DNA of 64,000 nucleotides from Kitasatospora sp. NBC_00240 (GCF_026342405.1 NZ_JAPEMU010000001.1:3100001-3164000); one strand, 5' to 3'. Positions 52,861-61,771 are shown, numbered from the stretch's first letter. The notes: generated from the sequence alone by a model not told the origin. A program made the numbers and translations.

Positions 52861-54816
52861 ATGCCGTCCCCCGAAAACCCCAGCACGCCCAGCACACCCA
52901 CCACGCCTATCACCCCCACGGCTCACACCACTCCCATCACCCCCACCACCCTCGTCCTCGGCGCCACCGGCTTCATCGGCCGCTGGCTCGTCCTCGAACT
53001 CCTCTCCTCCGGCCTCACGGTCGCTGCGGCCGTCCGAGGTGGGGCACGGCGCGACGGCGAGCTCCGCGAATGGCTCCGCGAGCATGGTGCGGACGATCGC
53101 GGGCTGGTCACGGTCGAGGTCGACATCACCCGCCCCGGACTGGGACTCGACCAGGCCGACGACGCACGCCTCTCGACCGTCCGCGACGTCTTCAACACCG
53201 CAGCCCTCTACCGCTTCGGACTGTCCAGGGCCGAGGCCTACGCGGCCAACGTGGACGGCGCGCTGCACGCCCTGCGCTGGGCGTCCACCCGACCGCAGCT
53301 CCGGCGCCTCGTCCACGTCTCGGGCTATCGCGTCGGGAACAGCCCGGCCGTCTTTCCGCTCCCACCCCGCGAGGCCGACGAGCGATACGCCCGGCTCGGC
53401 GCCTACGAGGCCTCCAAGCTGGAGGGCGACGCGGCCGTCCGCGTCGAGGCCGGAAGGCTGGGCGTACCACTGTCCGTGGTGAACCCGAGCAGCGTGATCG
53501 GGCACTCCGTCACCGGCGAGGCGGGCCAGTACATCGGCCTGGCGGGCCTCGTCGAGCAGTTGTGGCACGGCCGCCTCCCGGCGCTTCCCGGCAGCCGACG
53601 TACCTTCCTGCCCGTGGTGGCGATCGACCACCTGGCCCGGTTCCTGGCAGCGGTGCCGGAGCACGACCGCGGCCCGCTCGGTCTGCACACGGTGCTCGAC
53701 CCGACGACGCCCGATCTCCCCGAGCTGGTCGGGCTCGTGGCCGCGCACCTCGGCGTTCGCGCGCCGCGGCACCTCGTCCCGACGGGAGTCCTTCGCCGTC
53801 TCCCCCGCGCACTCACCCGCGCGGACCCCGAGACGCTCTCCTTCATCTCCGAGGAGCGCTACGACACCTCCTCCGCCGACCGGTTGGCCGAGGCTGCCGG
53901 GCTCCGGCATCCGCCGGTGGAGGACCTGCTGCGGCGGTGGGCCGGCCGCCTGGTCGCCGATCGGTTCGGCGCCGGGCCCGGCGGGTCGGGCGGCCCCGGC
54001 GGGTCGGTCGGGTCGGTCGGCTCCTTCGTCGGGCTCTCCGGGAGCCGCAGCTACGTCGCGGGCGAGCGGGAAGCACCCGGTTACGTCCTGCTGCACGGTC
54101 TGCCGCTGGACTCGGACGGCTGGCACGCGGTCGTGGACCGCCTCCCGGCGCCGTCCCTGCTCGCCGACCTGCCGGGGCTCGGCCGCTCCTCGCCCGCCAC
54201 CGGCAGCGCCTCGCAGTGGCTCACCGACCTTCTGGCGCCGGTGCGTTCGCGGCCGGTGATCGTCGCGCATTCGGCGGCCGCCGGCCCCGCACTGGCCTAC
54301 GCGGCGGCGCACCCCGAACGGGTGTCCGCACTGGTGCTGGTGGCGCCGTATTTCCTGCAGTCGCGCCCGCCCCGGGCGGTCCGGATCGTGCCGATCACCG
54401 CGACGGTCCTGCGGCGGGCGTCCGCCCGGTTCCTGGCCGGCGCCCTGCTCGGCCCTGGCGCCCGCGGCGCGGAGGCGGATGCCACGGTGGCCGTCGCAGT
54501 GCTCGGTCTGCGTCGGCCGGGGGTGGCCGGACGAACCGCCCGTCGTCTGCGGAGCCTCCAAGGGCCGCGGGTGCGTTCGGAGTTGTCGGAACTGCTGCGA
54601 TCCTGTCCGGTGCCTGTGCGACTGGTGGTCGGCGAGCACGATCCGCTGACCGTGGCCGTTCCCGCCAACCCCGCGATCGCGCTTCCAGTCGTCACCGTGC
54701 CGGGCGCGGGTCATCATCCACAGCTGAGCCATCCCGCCCGACTCGCCGAAATTCTGGCCGAGTTCACCGCCCCCATCAGCTCCCCGATCACCGCAATGTT
54801 GGACACCCGACCGTGA
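52861..54816 (+). CDS. extended SDR (NAD-dependent epimerase/dehydratase) fused to alpha/beta hydrolase
   Basis: 651 aa. After a Thr/Pro repeat leader (1-28) comes an extended SDR: NAD(P) motif G34-ATGFIG-40, and catalytic Y182-x3-K186 in GAYEASKLEG. A Gly/Ser linker (about 375-395, GGSGGPGGSVGSVG) joins an alpha/beta hydrolase: YVLLHGLPLDSDGW, nucleophile S471 in VAHSAAAG, acid D594 in VGEHDPLT and H618/H619 in GAGHHPQLSH. Two catalytic modules in one chain suggest successive steps on one substrate (ketone or ester). Substrate unknown. Its start sits just after a TetR operator; the next gene downstream follows a strong hairpin. Confidence 0.82.
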   Translation: MPSPENPSTPSTPTTPITPTAHTTPITPTTLVLGATGFIGRWLVLELLSSGLTVAAAVRGGARRDGELREWLREHGADDRGLVTVEVDITRPGLGLDQADDARLSTVRDVFNTAALYRFGLSRAEAYAANVDGALHALRWASTRPQLRRLVHVSGYRVGNSPAVFPLPPREADERYARLGAYEASKLEGDAAVRVEAGRLGVPLSVVNPSSVIGHSVTGEAGQYIGLAGLVEQLWHGRLPALPGSRRTFLPVVAIDHLARFLAAVPEHDRGPLGLHTVLDPTTPDLPELVGLVAAHLGVRAPRHLVPTGVLRRLPRALTRADPETLSFISEERYDTSSADRLAEAAGLRHPPVEDLLRRWAGRLVADRFGAGPGGSGGPGGSVGSVGSFVGLSGSRSYVAGEREAPGYVLLHGLPLDSDGWHAVVDRLPAPSLLADLPGLGRSSPATGSASQWLTDLLAPVRSRPVIVAHSAAAGPALAYAAAHPERVSALVLVAPYFLQSRPPRAVRIVPITATVLRRASARFLAGALLGPGARGAEADATVAVAVLGLRRPGVAGRTARRLRSLQGPRVRSELSELLRSCPVPVRLVVGEHDPLTVAVPANPAIALPVVTVPGAGHHPQLSHPARLAEILAEFTAPISSPITAMLDTRP

Positions 54817-54822
54817 TCCTTC

Positions 54823-54855
54823 GGCCGGCGGCCCGCTTCCTGTGGGCCGCCGGCC
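54823..54855 (+). terminator. 12-bp hairpin after the SDR/hydrolase gene
   Basis: Arms 54823-54834 and 54844-54855 (GGCCGGCGGCCC and exact complement) with a 9-base loop, seven bases after the stop. The remaining 315 bases up to 55170 hold no gene; a modestly AT-richer patch precedes the next start. Confidence 0.75.
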
Positions 54856-55170
54856 TGGTCCCGGGGCCATGTTCCGTCGCCCGTTCCCGCTCGCCAGTTC
54901 CCGCTCGCTCGACCCCGCCCCGACCCCAACCCCCTGCCCCGATCCCGACCGCCCCCGACCCCCGTGAAGGCCGTCTCCCTGGCCCGCCGGCCGTGCGGCG
55001 CCACTTCCGCCCGCCTCGCGACGGCCACCCCCCAACGACTCACCCCGCCTGCACAGCCTTGGAGTTACCGCGCGCCCCGGCGCCCGGCCACTCGCCGTTC
55101 ACGCGCAGTACGCCGCCCTTCGGGTCAATAGGCCTCCAGTTGTGCAACCAACTTGACCTGAAGGATCCTC

Positions 55171-56589
55171 GTGGCCACAGGCAGCACCCTCACCCTCAGC
55201 TCCTCCGGCAGCCCCACCGAAGGCGACAAGCTCACCTTTCACTGGACCACCGGCGCGCCCGACGCCAAGAACTGGGTCGGCATCTACGACGGCACCCGCC
55301 AGCCGGGCACCGGCTCCTCGCTGCTCTGGAAGTACACCCCTGGCGCCTCGGGGGACGTCCAGCTGGACACCTCCGCGCTGACCGGCGGCCCGTACACCGC
55401 CTACCTGCTGGCCAAGGACGGCTACGGCATCCTGGCGCAGAGCGCCCCGTTCACCTTCCGCCCGAAGCCCGCCGTGCTGCGGCCGCACTCAGCGGTGGAC
55501 GCGCTGACCGCGACCGCCGTGGCGCCGGGCGGGGCGGTCACCGTGAAGCTCGGCAAGCTCTGGGCCCGGCCGGCGGGCAACCCGGCCGGCTCGGCGACCT
55601 TCCGCCGGATCGGCGGGGACAGCTGGCTGTCCGTAGCAGCGGACGGGACGGTCACCGGCACCGCCCCCGCCACCGCCCCGGCGCACCCGGCCATGGTCAC
55701 CGTCGGGGTCAAGGACAGCGCGGGCGCCACCGACACCGTGACCGTCCTGGTGCCCGTCCGCCCGGCCGCCGGACCGCTCCCACTCAAGACCGCGGCCTGG
55801 AACCTCTGGGACGCGGGCACCCATGTCACCGACGCGCTGGAGAAGCAGCTGCGGGTGATCCTCACCCAGGGCCTGGACGTGCTGGCCCTCCAGGAGACCG
55901 CCGGCACCGCGGCCCAAGCGCTGGCCGACGCCCTCGGCTGGTACGCCTACCAGAGCCCCGGCAGCGTCGGCGTGCTCAGCCGCTACCCGCTCACCGCCGT
56001 CACCCCCGTCACCACCGCCCTGCCTGCCGCCGGCGTCACCCTGCAACTGCCCGGCGGCCGCACCGCCCGCTTCTGGGCCGCCCACCTGAGCGAGACCGGC
56101 TACGGCCCGTACGCCGTGCAGGACGGACAGAGCGCGGCCCAGGTGGAGGCGGCGGAGAACGCCTCCGTCCGGCTGCAGCAGGCCAAGGCGCTGGCGACGG
56201 CGGTCCAGGCGGACATCGCCACCGGCGTCCCGGTGCTGCTGGGCGCGGGCCTCGCTTCGCCGTCCCACCTGGACTGGACGGCTGCCTCCGGCCGGCCGCT
56301 CAACTGGCCTGTCACGGTGGCGCTTCAGGCCGCGGGGCTGACCGACGCGTTCCGCAACGCGCATCCGGACCCGGTCGCCTTCCCGGGGAACACGTGGTCG
56401 CCGACCCGCAAGGTCCGGGGCAGCAAGCCGGAGCCGCAGGACCGGATCGACCAGGTGCAGTTCGCCGGTCCGCTCACCTTGGCCGAGGCGCACACCCTGG
56501 CCACCGGCTGGCCGCAGGCCGACCCCGCGACGGCCGCCAACGAGTGGCCCTCGGACACCGCCGCAGCCGTCGCCACCTTCACCCTCTGA
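55171..56589 (+). CDS. endonuclease/exonuclease/phosphatase-family protein lacking key catalytic residues
   Basis: 472 aa, GTG 55171 behind AAGGA. N-terminal beta-sandwich (about 1-100; LTFHWTTGAPDAKNWVG and GPYTAYLLAKDGYGI, purple-acid-phosphatase-like), a second Ig-like module (about 105-200), then an EEP fold from AAWNLWDAG (206). The metal Glu is kept in LALQET (E242), but the GDFN motif reads G358-A-G-L361 and the C-terminal SDH reads SDT (T463). Thus the catalytic Asp, Asn and His are absent, suggesting a non-catalytic or altered enzyme. No signal peptide is visible, although relatives are usually secreted. Confidence 0.75.
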   Translation: MATGSTLTLSSSGSPTEGDKLTFHWTTGAPDAKNWVGIYDGTRQPGTGSSLLWKYTPGASGDVQLDTSALTGGPYTAYLLAKDGYGILAQSAPFTFRPKPAVLRPHSAVDALTATAVAPGGAVTVKLGKLWARPAGNPAGSATFRRIGGDSWLSVAADGTVTGTAPATAPAHPAMVTVGVKDSAGATDTVTVLVPVRPAAGPLPLKTAAWNLWDAGTHVTDALEKQLRVILTQGLDVLALQETAGTAAQALADALGWYAYQSPGSVGVLSRYPLTAVTPVTTALPAAGVTLQLPGGRTARFWAAHLSETGYGPYAVQDGQSAAQVEAAENASVRLQQAKALATAVQADIATGVPVLLGAGLASPSHLDWTAASGRPLNWPVTVALQAAGLTDAFRNAHPDPVAFPGNTWSPTRKVRGSKPEPQDRIDQVQFAGPLTLAEAHTLATGWPQADPATAANEWPSDTAAAVATFTL

Positions 56590-56603
56590 GAGGCCGGTCC
56601 ACC

Positions 56604-58571
56604 ATGCCTGAGCTTTCCCGCCGCAGCTTCGTCGGCGCCACCGCGGCGGCCGGCGCCACCGCCCTCGTCGGCCTCTCCACCACCCCCGCCACGGCAGCCG
56701 CAGCCGCACCGGCCGCCGGCAGCATCGCGGACGTGAAGCACGTGGTGATCCTGATGCAGGAGAACCGTAGCTTCGACCACTACTTCGGCACCCTGGGCGG
56801 CGTCCGCGGCTTCAACGACAAGCAGGCCCTGCAGTTCCCCGACGGCACAGACGTCTTCCGCCAGCCCGACACCGCCCGCACCGACGGCGGCGCCATGCTC
56901 CCGTACCGGATGGACACGTCGAAGTACAACGCGCAGAACGCTGGCGGCCTGGCCCACGACTGGGCCACCGGCCACCAGGCCATCAACAACAGCGCCATGA
57001 ACAAATGGATCGCCGCCAAGGGCGAACGCACCATGGGCTACTTCACCCGGGCCGACATCCCCTACCAGTACGCCCTCGCCGACGCCTTCACCCTCTGCGA
57101 CGCCTACTTCTGCTCACTCGCCGGACCCACCGACCCCAACCGCCTCTACCTCTGGACCGGCACCGCCGGCCCCGGCCGCGACGGCACCACCGGCCCCTGG
57201 ATCGACAACACCCCCGTCACGGACAACCCCGTCGCCGACTGGACCACCTACGCCGAACGCCTCCAGGCCGCCGGCGTCAGCTGGCGGGTCTACCACAACC
57301 CCAGCAAGGACGACCGCACCGGCGACTACGACGACAACGCCCTCTCCTACTTCAAGCAGTTCCACAACTACCCCACCACCGACCCGCGTTACGTCAACGC
57401 GATGACCAAGTTCGACCCCGCCGCCTTCGACGCCCACTGCAAGGACGGCACCCTGCCCACCGTCTCCTGGCTCGTCGCCCCCTACCTCTTCTCCGAACAC
57501 CCCAACGCCGGCCCCGCCTACGGCGCCCACTGGGTCAACACCGCCCTGCAGTCCCTCATGTCCAACCCCGACGTCTGGAAGCACACCGCCTTCCTCGTCA
57601 TGTACGACGAGAACGACGGCTACTTCGACCACATGATCCCGCCCACCCCCGAACCCGGCACCCCCGAAGAATTCACCCAAGGCCGCGCCATCGGCCTCGG
57701 CAACCGCGTCCCCTTGTGGATCGTCTCCCCCTGGACCCGCGGCGGCTACGTCAACTCCCAGGTCTTCGACCACACCTCCGTCCTCCAGTTCCTCGAAAAA
57801 GTCACCGGCGTCACCGAACCCAACATCTCCACCTGGCGCCGCACCGTCTGCGGCGACCTCACCAGCGCCTTCGACTTCACCACCCCCGACACCAGCATCC
57901 CCACCCTCCCCGACACCACCGCCCTCATGACCAAAGCCGACGCCGCCACCAAACTCCCCGCCGTCCCCCTCCCCCCAACCGGCACCCAGGCGATACCGGT
58001 CCAGGAGCCGGGTACGCGCCCGTCCCGCCGGCTGCCGTACCGGCCGTGGGCGGACGCGACGGTCGACCGGACGACGGGCGCGGTCACCTGCACGCTGGCC
58101 AACCAGGGGTCGGTGGCGTTCCCGTTCACCGTGTACCCGAACATCGTCTTCCCGTTCGCGGGCACGCCGTTCACGGTCGCGCCGGGTGCGCAGCGCACCT
58201 ACACCTGGGACGCCTCCACCACGGACGGACGCTACGACTTCACCGTGCACGGCCCGGACGGCTTCGTGCGCCGCTTCGCCGGCACCGTGGTGCGGGCGGG
58301 CCAGGACGACGTAGCGGTGCCGTCCGTCACCGCAGCTGCCCCGGCGCCCGGCGCCACGACGGTGGCCGTGCTGCTCACCAACGGCGGCCGGACGGAGACG
58401 TCGTTCACCCTGGCGCGGAACGACTTCGCCGGCGCCGCCCAGACCGCCTGGGTCGCTCCCGGTGGCAGCGTCACCGTCAACTGGCCTCTCGATCAGGGGC
58501 GTTACGACCTGACCGTGACGGCTGGCGCCGGCACCCGGTTCGCCCAGCGGTACGCGGGCCGTCTGCACTGA
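56604..58571 (+). CDS. Tat-secreted phospholipase C, phosphocholine-specific type
   Basis: 655 aa. Twin-arginine signal (R6-R7 in LSRRSFVGATAAAGAT) then a phosphoesterase domain (about 45-445): HVVILMQENRSFDHYFG, GLAHDWATGH, WLVAPYLFSEHPNAGPAYG, FLVMYDENDGYFDHM. Two C-terminal DUF756-type beta domains (about 470-655) are typical of non-hemolytic bacterial PLC. It cleaves phosphatidylcholine-type lipids outside the cell. It starts 14 bases after the EEP-family gene, so both may be co-transcribed. Leu codons shift from CTC to CTG at about 57985, exactly at the catalytic/C-terminal domain boundary. Confidence 0.92.
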   Translation: MPELSRRSFVGATAAAGATALVGLSTTPATAAAAAPAAGSIADVKHVVILMQENRSFDHYFGTLGGVRGFNDKQALQFPDGTDVFRQPDTARTDGGAMLPYRMDTSKYNAQNAGGLAHDWATGHQAINNSAMNKWIAAKGERTMGYFTRADIPYQYALADAFTLCDAYFCSLAGPTDPNRLYLWTGTAGPGRDGTTGPWIDNTPVTDNPVADWTTYAERLQAAGVSWRVYHNPSKDDRTGDYDDNALSYFKQFHNYPTTDPRYVNAMTKFDPAAFDAHCKDGTLPTVSWLVAPYLFSEHPNAGPAYGAHWVNTALQSLMSNPDVWKHTAFLVMYDENDGYFDHMIPPTPEPGTPEEFTQGRAIGLGNRVPLWIVSPWTRGGYVNSQVFDHTSVLQFLEKVTGVTEPNISTWRRTVCGDLTSAFDFTTPDTSIPTLPDTTALMTKADAATKLPAVPLPPTGTQAIPVQEPGTRPSRRLPYRPWADATVDRTTGAVTCTLANQGSVAFPFTVYPNIVFPFAGTPFTVAPGAQRTYTWDASTTDGRYDFTVHGPDGFVRRFAGTVVRAGQDDVAVPSVTAAAPAPGATTVAVLLTNGGRTETSFTLARNDFAGAAQTAWVAPGGSVTVNWPLDQGRYDLTVTAGAGTRFAQRYAGRLH

Positions 58572-58583
58572 GCCCGGCTTCGG

Positions 58584-58617
58584 CCCGGTGCCGCCCTCGT
58601 TCGGGGGCGGCACCGGG
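58584..58617. terminator. 13-bp perfect hairpin between convergent genes
   Basis: Arms 58584-58596 and 58605-58617 (CCCGGTGCCGCCC and exact complement), 8-base loop, 12 bases after the phospholipase stop; can serve both strands. Confidence 0.85.
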
Positions 58618-58670
58618 GCGCCGGACAAGGCTCGCGGGCCCGTGGACCGGTGGACCGGTGGCCATGGCCG

Positions 58671-59459
58671 CTACCTGAGCGCGAGGTAGGCGTGGGTGTA
58701 GACGCAGGTCAAGCCGATGCCCCAGTCGTCCGCGTCGTCGCGCCGGAACGCCGGGTCGGCGAAGGCACGGTGCAAGCCCTCGAAAGGGATCACGGTGAAC
58801 TCGTCCCTGTGCGGGTCGGCCCGGTACCGCACCTCGATCCAGCCGTCGCGCACCAGCGGCAGCAGCGGCGCGAGCTGGGCGTCCACCCAGCCTGCGCGGT
58901 CGGCCTCGCCGAGGTCGTCCGGGAGGTCCGCCCAGATCCCGAACGGGCCGGTCAGCATCCCGCTGACCTCCATGGCGCAGACCATCACGTCCCGTTGGTC
59001 CTGGTCCAGTTCCTCCCAGACGGGCGGGGCGGGGCGGGGGGCGGCGTCCGCGATCGACCAGCGGTCCCGGCGCCACTCCTCGCCCACGGCCTCGGTGGCG
59101 GCCAGGTAGCACGTGGCCGCCGTCCGGGGGCTCCAGATCCAGGTGGCCGGCTCGGCGAGGATGTCCCGCAACTCGGCCCCGGCGACCACCGGGTCGTCGT
59201 CGGCCGGAAAACCGCCCCGTAGCCGGCGGACGGTGACCAGCCCGCGCCCGACCAGGTCGAGCGTCAGAGCCCCGAACCGGGGTGCCAGTGCGAGTATTTC
59301 GTCGCCCGTGTAGCTGCGCGGGGGTGGGGCGTCCGCCGCACCGGCCCAGCGCAGGTCGACGCCGTGCATCTGGATCAGCCCGGCCAGCGAGCCGCCTTGC
59401 CCCATGGCGGCCCGCAGCACGGTCTGTTCAGCGACGGTCAGCGAGTCCCAGGGTTGCAT
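58671..59459 (-). CDS. hypothetical protein, 262 aa
   Basis: ATG 59459 has GGGAGG nine bases upstream; ATG 59468 lies too close to it. Soluble, no signal peptide, no recognised domain. Contains Trp-rich motifs (TWIWSPRTAATCY, PVWEELDQDQRDVM) and an acidic C-terminal part (AFRRDDADDWGIG). Its HTH-like N-terminal segment (LTVAEQTVLRAAMGQGG) is too weak to call. Confidence 0.65.
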   Translation of the reverse strand: MQPWDSLTVAEQTVLRAAMGQGGSLAGLIQMHGVDLRWAGAADAPPPRSYTGDEILALAPRFGALTLDLVGRGLVTVRRLRGGFPADDDPVVAGAELRDILAEPATWIWSPRTAATCYLAATEAVGEEWRRDRWSIADAAPRPAPPVWEELDQDQRDVMVCAMEVSGMLTGPFGIWADLPDDLGEADRAGWVDAQLAPLLPLVRDGWIEVRYRADPHRDEFTVIPFEGLHRAFADPAFRRDDADDWGIGLTCVYTHAYLALR

Positions 59460-59507
59460 GGGGGGCATCCTCCCAGGTCCGCGCGGAGCAAGCCCGACCG
59501 AGCCCGC

Positions 59508-60377
59508 TCAGCGGGCCAGCCGGCCCATCAGTGAGGAGGCCGCGGCGATGCCGACGAGGGCTGCGAGGCAGAGCACGCCGAAGTCCAGCCACAGATGGGA
59601 CGGGGTGCCCAGCAGCAGGCCGCGCAGCGCGTCGACCTCGTAGCTGAGCGGGTTGACCCGGCTGACGGCCTGCAGCCAGCCCGGCATCAGGGCGACGGGG
59701 TAGAGGGCGTTGGAGGCGAAGAAGAGCGGCATGGTGATGGCCTGGCCGATGCCCATCAGGCGGTCCCGGGTGAGCACGATGCCGGCGATGGACATCGAGA
59801 GGCAGGAGAAGAACGCCGACCCGAGCACCACCACGACCACCACGCCGAGCAGGCGCAGCGGGTTCCAGGTCATCGCGACGCCGAGCAGCGCCGCGATGAT
59901 GATCACCACCACCGCCTGGATCACCGATTTCACTCCGGCGGCGAAGGCCTTGCCTGCCACCAGGGCGGAGTGCGGGGTGGGGGTGACCAGGAGTTTGGGG
60001 AGCACGCCCGAGTCGCGTTCCCAGATGATCATGATTCCGTAGAAGATCGCGATGAACATCGCGGACTGGGCGATGATCCCCGGGGCCAGGTAGTCCAGGT
60101 ACGGAATGCCGCCGGTCGGGATCACGTGCAGCCGGGTGAAGGTCTCGCCGAAGATCAGCAGCCAGAGGGCCGGCTGGACGGCGCGGGTGTACAGCTCGGT
60201 GCGGTCGTGCCGCAGCTTCTGCAGTTCGACCACGCACATGGCGCCGACCCGGGCCGGGAAGACCTGCCAGCCGGAGCGGACCCTCGGCGGGGTGCCGAGC
60301 AGACCGATGGTCGGAGCGGTCGGAGCGGCCGGGGCCTCAGCCGACTCGGGACGCGGTACGACGGGTGTTGCGGACAT
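59508..60377 (-). CDS. ABC-2-type exporter permease (DrrB-like)
   Basis: 289 aa with six helices. Seen: LRHDRTELYTRAVQPALWLLIFG, FYGIMIIWERDSGVLPKLL, and SNALYPVALMPGWLQAVSRVNPLSYEVDALR, the typical late-loop of DrrB/NodJ-type permeases. It overlaps the ATPase gene by 41 bases. Confidence 0.92.
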   Translation of the reverse strand: MSATPVVPRPESAEAPAAPTAPTIGLLGTPPRVRSGWQVFPARVGAMCVVELQKLRHDRTELYTRAVQPALWLLIFGETFTRLHVIPTGGIPYLDYLAPGIIAQSAMFIAIFYGIMIIWERDSGVLPKLLVTPTPHSALVAGKAFAAGVKSVIQAVVVIIIAALLGVAMTWNPLRLLGVVVVVVLGSAFFSCLSMSIAGIVLTRDRLMGIGQAITMPLFFASNALYPVALMPGWLQAVSRVNPLSYEVDALRGLLLGTPSHLWLDFGVLCLAALVGIAAASSLMGRLAR

Positions 60378-61200
60378 CGCGGAACTCCCCTCCTGCCTGG
60401 TCGTCGGTGAGGCCGCTGCCGGCGAAGTGCCGGAAGACGTCCTCCAGGGTGGGCGCCGGACCGCCCGGCTCCCCCGACGACGTCTGCTGCCCGGCCAGTT
60501 CGTCCTTGAGCTGGGCGGGGGTGCCGAGCGCCCGGATCCGGCCCCGGTCCATCAGGGCGAGGCGGTCGCAGTACTGGTCCGCCTCGTCCATGTAGTGGGT
60601 GGTGACCAGCACGGTCATCCCGGTCGCCGCGCGAACCTCGGCGAGGCGGTCCCAGACGCTGGTACGGGCGATCGGGTCCAGCCCGATGGTCGGCTCGTCC
60701 AGGATGAGCAGCCGGGGCGCGCTGACCAGGGCCTGGGCCAGCTCCAGCCGGCGGACCATGCCGCCGGAGTACGTGCCCGCCATCCGGTCGGCGGCGTCGC
60801 CGAGTCCGACCGCCTCCAGCGCCTGGGCGATCCGCGGCGCGCGCTCGCGGCGCGGCACGTCGTAGACCCGGGCGAACAGTTCGACGTTCTCGCGTCCGGT
60901 CAGGTTGGCGTCGGCGGAGAGCTGCTGCGGGACGTACCCGAGCAGCCGCCGCACCGCCATCCGCTCGCGCGCCACGTCCAGGCCGAAGACCTGGACCATG
61001 CCGGCGGGCACCGGCAGCAGCGTGGTGATCGCCCGGATCGCCGTCGTCTTGCCCGCGCCGTTGGGGCCGAGCAGGCCGAACACCTCTCCCGGCGCGACCG
61101 TGAGGTCGACCCCGTCGACGGCTCTGGCCCCGCCGAAGCTGTACTCCAAGCCGGTGCAGCTCACCGCGTCCGCGGTACCCGTGCCCGTGCGGTCGGTCAT
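60337..61200 (-). CDS. ABC exporter ATPase (DrrA-like)
   Basis: 287 aa. Walker A GPNGAGKTT, signature YSGGMVRRLELAQAL, Walker [15 protein letters not shown]-loop VTTHYMDEAD, with the DrrA-type C-terminus. It pairs with the overlapping DrrB-like permease. Its start overlaps the MarR stop by 4 bases. Probably exports a hydrophobic drug or lipid. Confidence 0.93.
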   Translation of the reverse strand: MTDRTGTGTADAVSCTGLEYSFGGARAVDGVDLTVAPGEVFGLLGPNGAGKTTAIRAITTLLPVPAGMVQVFGLDVARERMAVRRLLGYVPQQLSADANLTGRENVELFARVYDVPRRERAPRIAQALEAVGLGDAADRMAGTYSGGMVRRLELAQALVSAPRLLILDEPTIGLDPIARTSVWDRLAEVRAATGMTVLVTTHYMDEADQYCDRLALMDRGRIRALGTPAQLKDELAGQQTSSGEPGGPAPTLEDVFRHFAGSGLTDDQAGGEFRDVRNTRRTASRVG

Positions 61201-61652
61201 CGCGCGGCCTCCTCCTCGTGCAGGTTCGCGGCCAGCCTGCGCAGCGCGGGCAGCGCCGCCGCGAGCGAGGCCCGGTCCTCCTCCGACAGCCGGTCCAGTT
61301 GTTCGCGCAGCAGCGCCGCGCGGCGTTCCTCCCAGGCCCGCAGCCGGCCGGCCGCCGCCGGGGTGACGCGCAGCAGCGCCGCCCGGCCGTCCTGCGGGTC
61401 GGGCTCCCTGGTCAGCATTCCCAGCCCGATCAACTGCCGGACCAGCGTCGACACCGAGTTCCCGGCAAGTCGCAGCTCCTCGGCCGCCTCCGAGATCCGC
61501 AGCCCCGGCCGGGCCCCGACCAGCCGCAGCAACTCGACCTGCGCACCGCGCAGCCGGGGTTCGGGCACTCCACGCCGGAGCCGGCGCCGCACCAGCCGGT
61601 TGATACCGACCAGCAGCCCTTCGAAGTCGCCGGGGAATGCCGAGTCGTCCAT
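61197..61652 (-). CDS. MarR-family regulator of the DrrAB-like exporter
   Basis: 151 aa. Winged HTH (LRLVGARPGLRISEA, AEELRLAGNSVSTLVRQL, GMLTREPDPQDGRAALLRVT). First gene of a coupled MarR-ATPase-permease operon. A 25-base near-perfect palindrome sits 8 bases before its ATG, so it probably represses its own operon. Confidence 0.92.
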   Translation of the reverse strand: MDDSAFPGDFEGLLVGINRLVRRRLRRGVPEPRLRGAQVELLRLVGARPGLRISEAAEELRLAGNSVSTLVRQLIGLGMLTREPDPQDGRAALLRVTPAAAGRLRAWEERRAALLREQLDRLSEEDRASLAAALPALRRLAANLHEEEAAR

Positions 61653-61659
61653 TGTTCGA

Positions 61660-61684
61660 TTTTAGCTCTCACTGAGAGCAAAAA
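61660..61684. promoter_or_regulatory. MarR operator palindrome
   Basis: GCTCTCA-C-TGAGAGC (61665-61679) is a perfect 7-1-7 inverted repeat extended by TTTT/AAAA on either side. It overlaps the promoter of the MarR-DrrAB operon. Confidence 0.65.
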
Positions 61685-61718
61685 GCTCGGGAAATCCCGA
61701 ACCCGCCCCCGCACACGC

Positions 61719-61756
61719 CGGAGCCCCGCCATCCCCGGAGGGACGGCGGGGCTCCG
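61719..61756 (-). terminator. hairpin terminator after the DUF397 gene
   Basis: CGGAGCCCCGCC (61719-61730) pairs with its exact complement at 61745-61756 with a small internal stem in the loop. It lies 15 bases after the DUF397 stop on the minus strand. Confidence 0.8.
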
Positions 61757-61771
61757 AAGTGGACGGTCGGG

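Noticed and set aside
52740..56603. A 1943-codon open frame covering several genes, ending in the phospholipase.
   Set aside because: The part before 56604 is Arg/Pro-rich shadow sequence on top of the SDR/hydrolase and EEP-family genes; only the last 655 codons look like protein.
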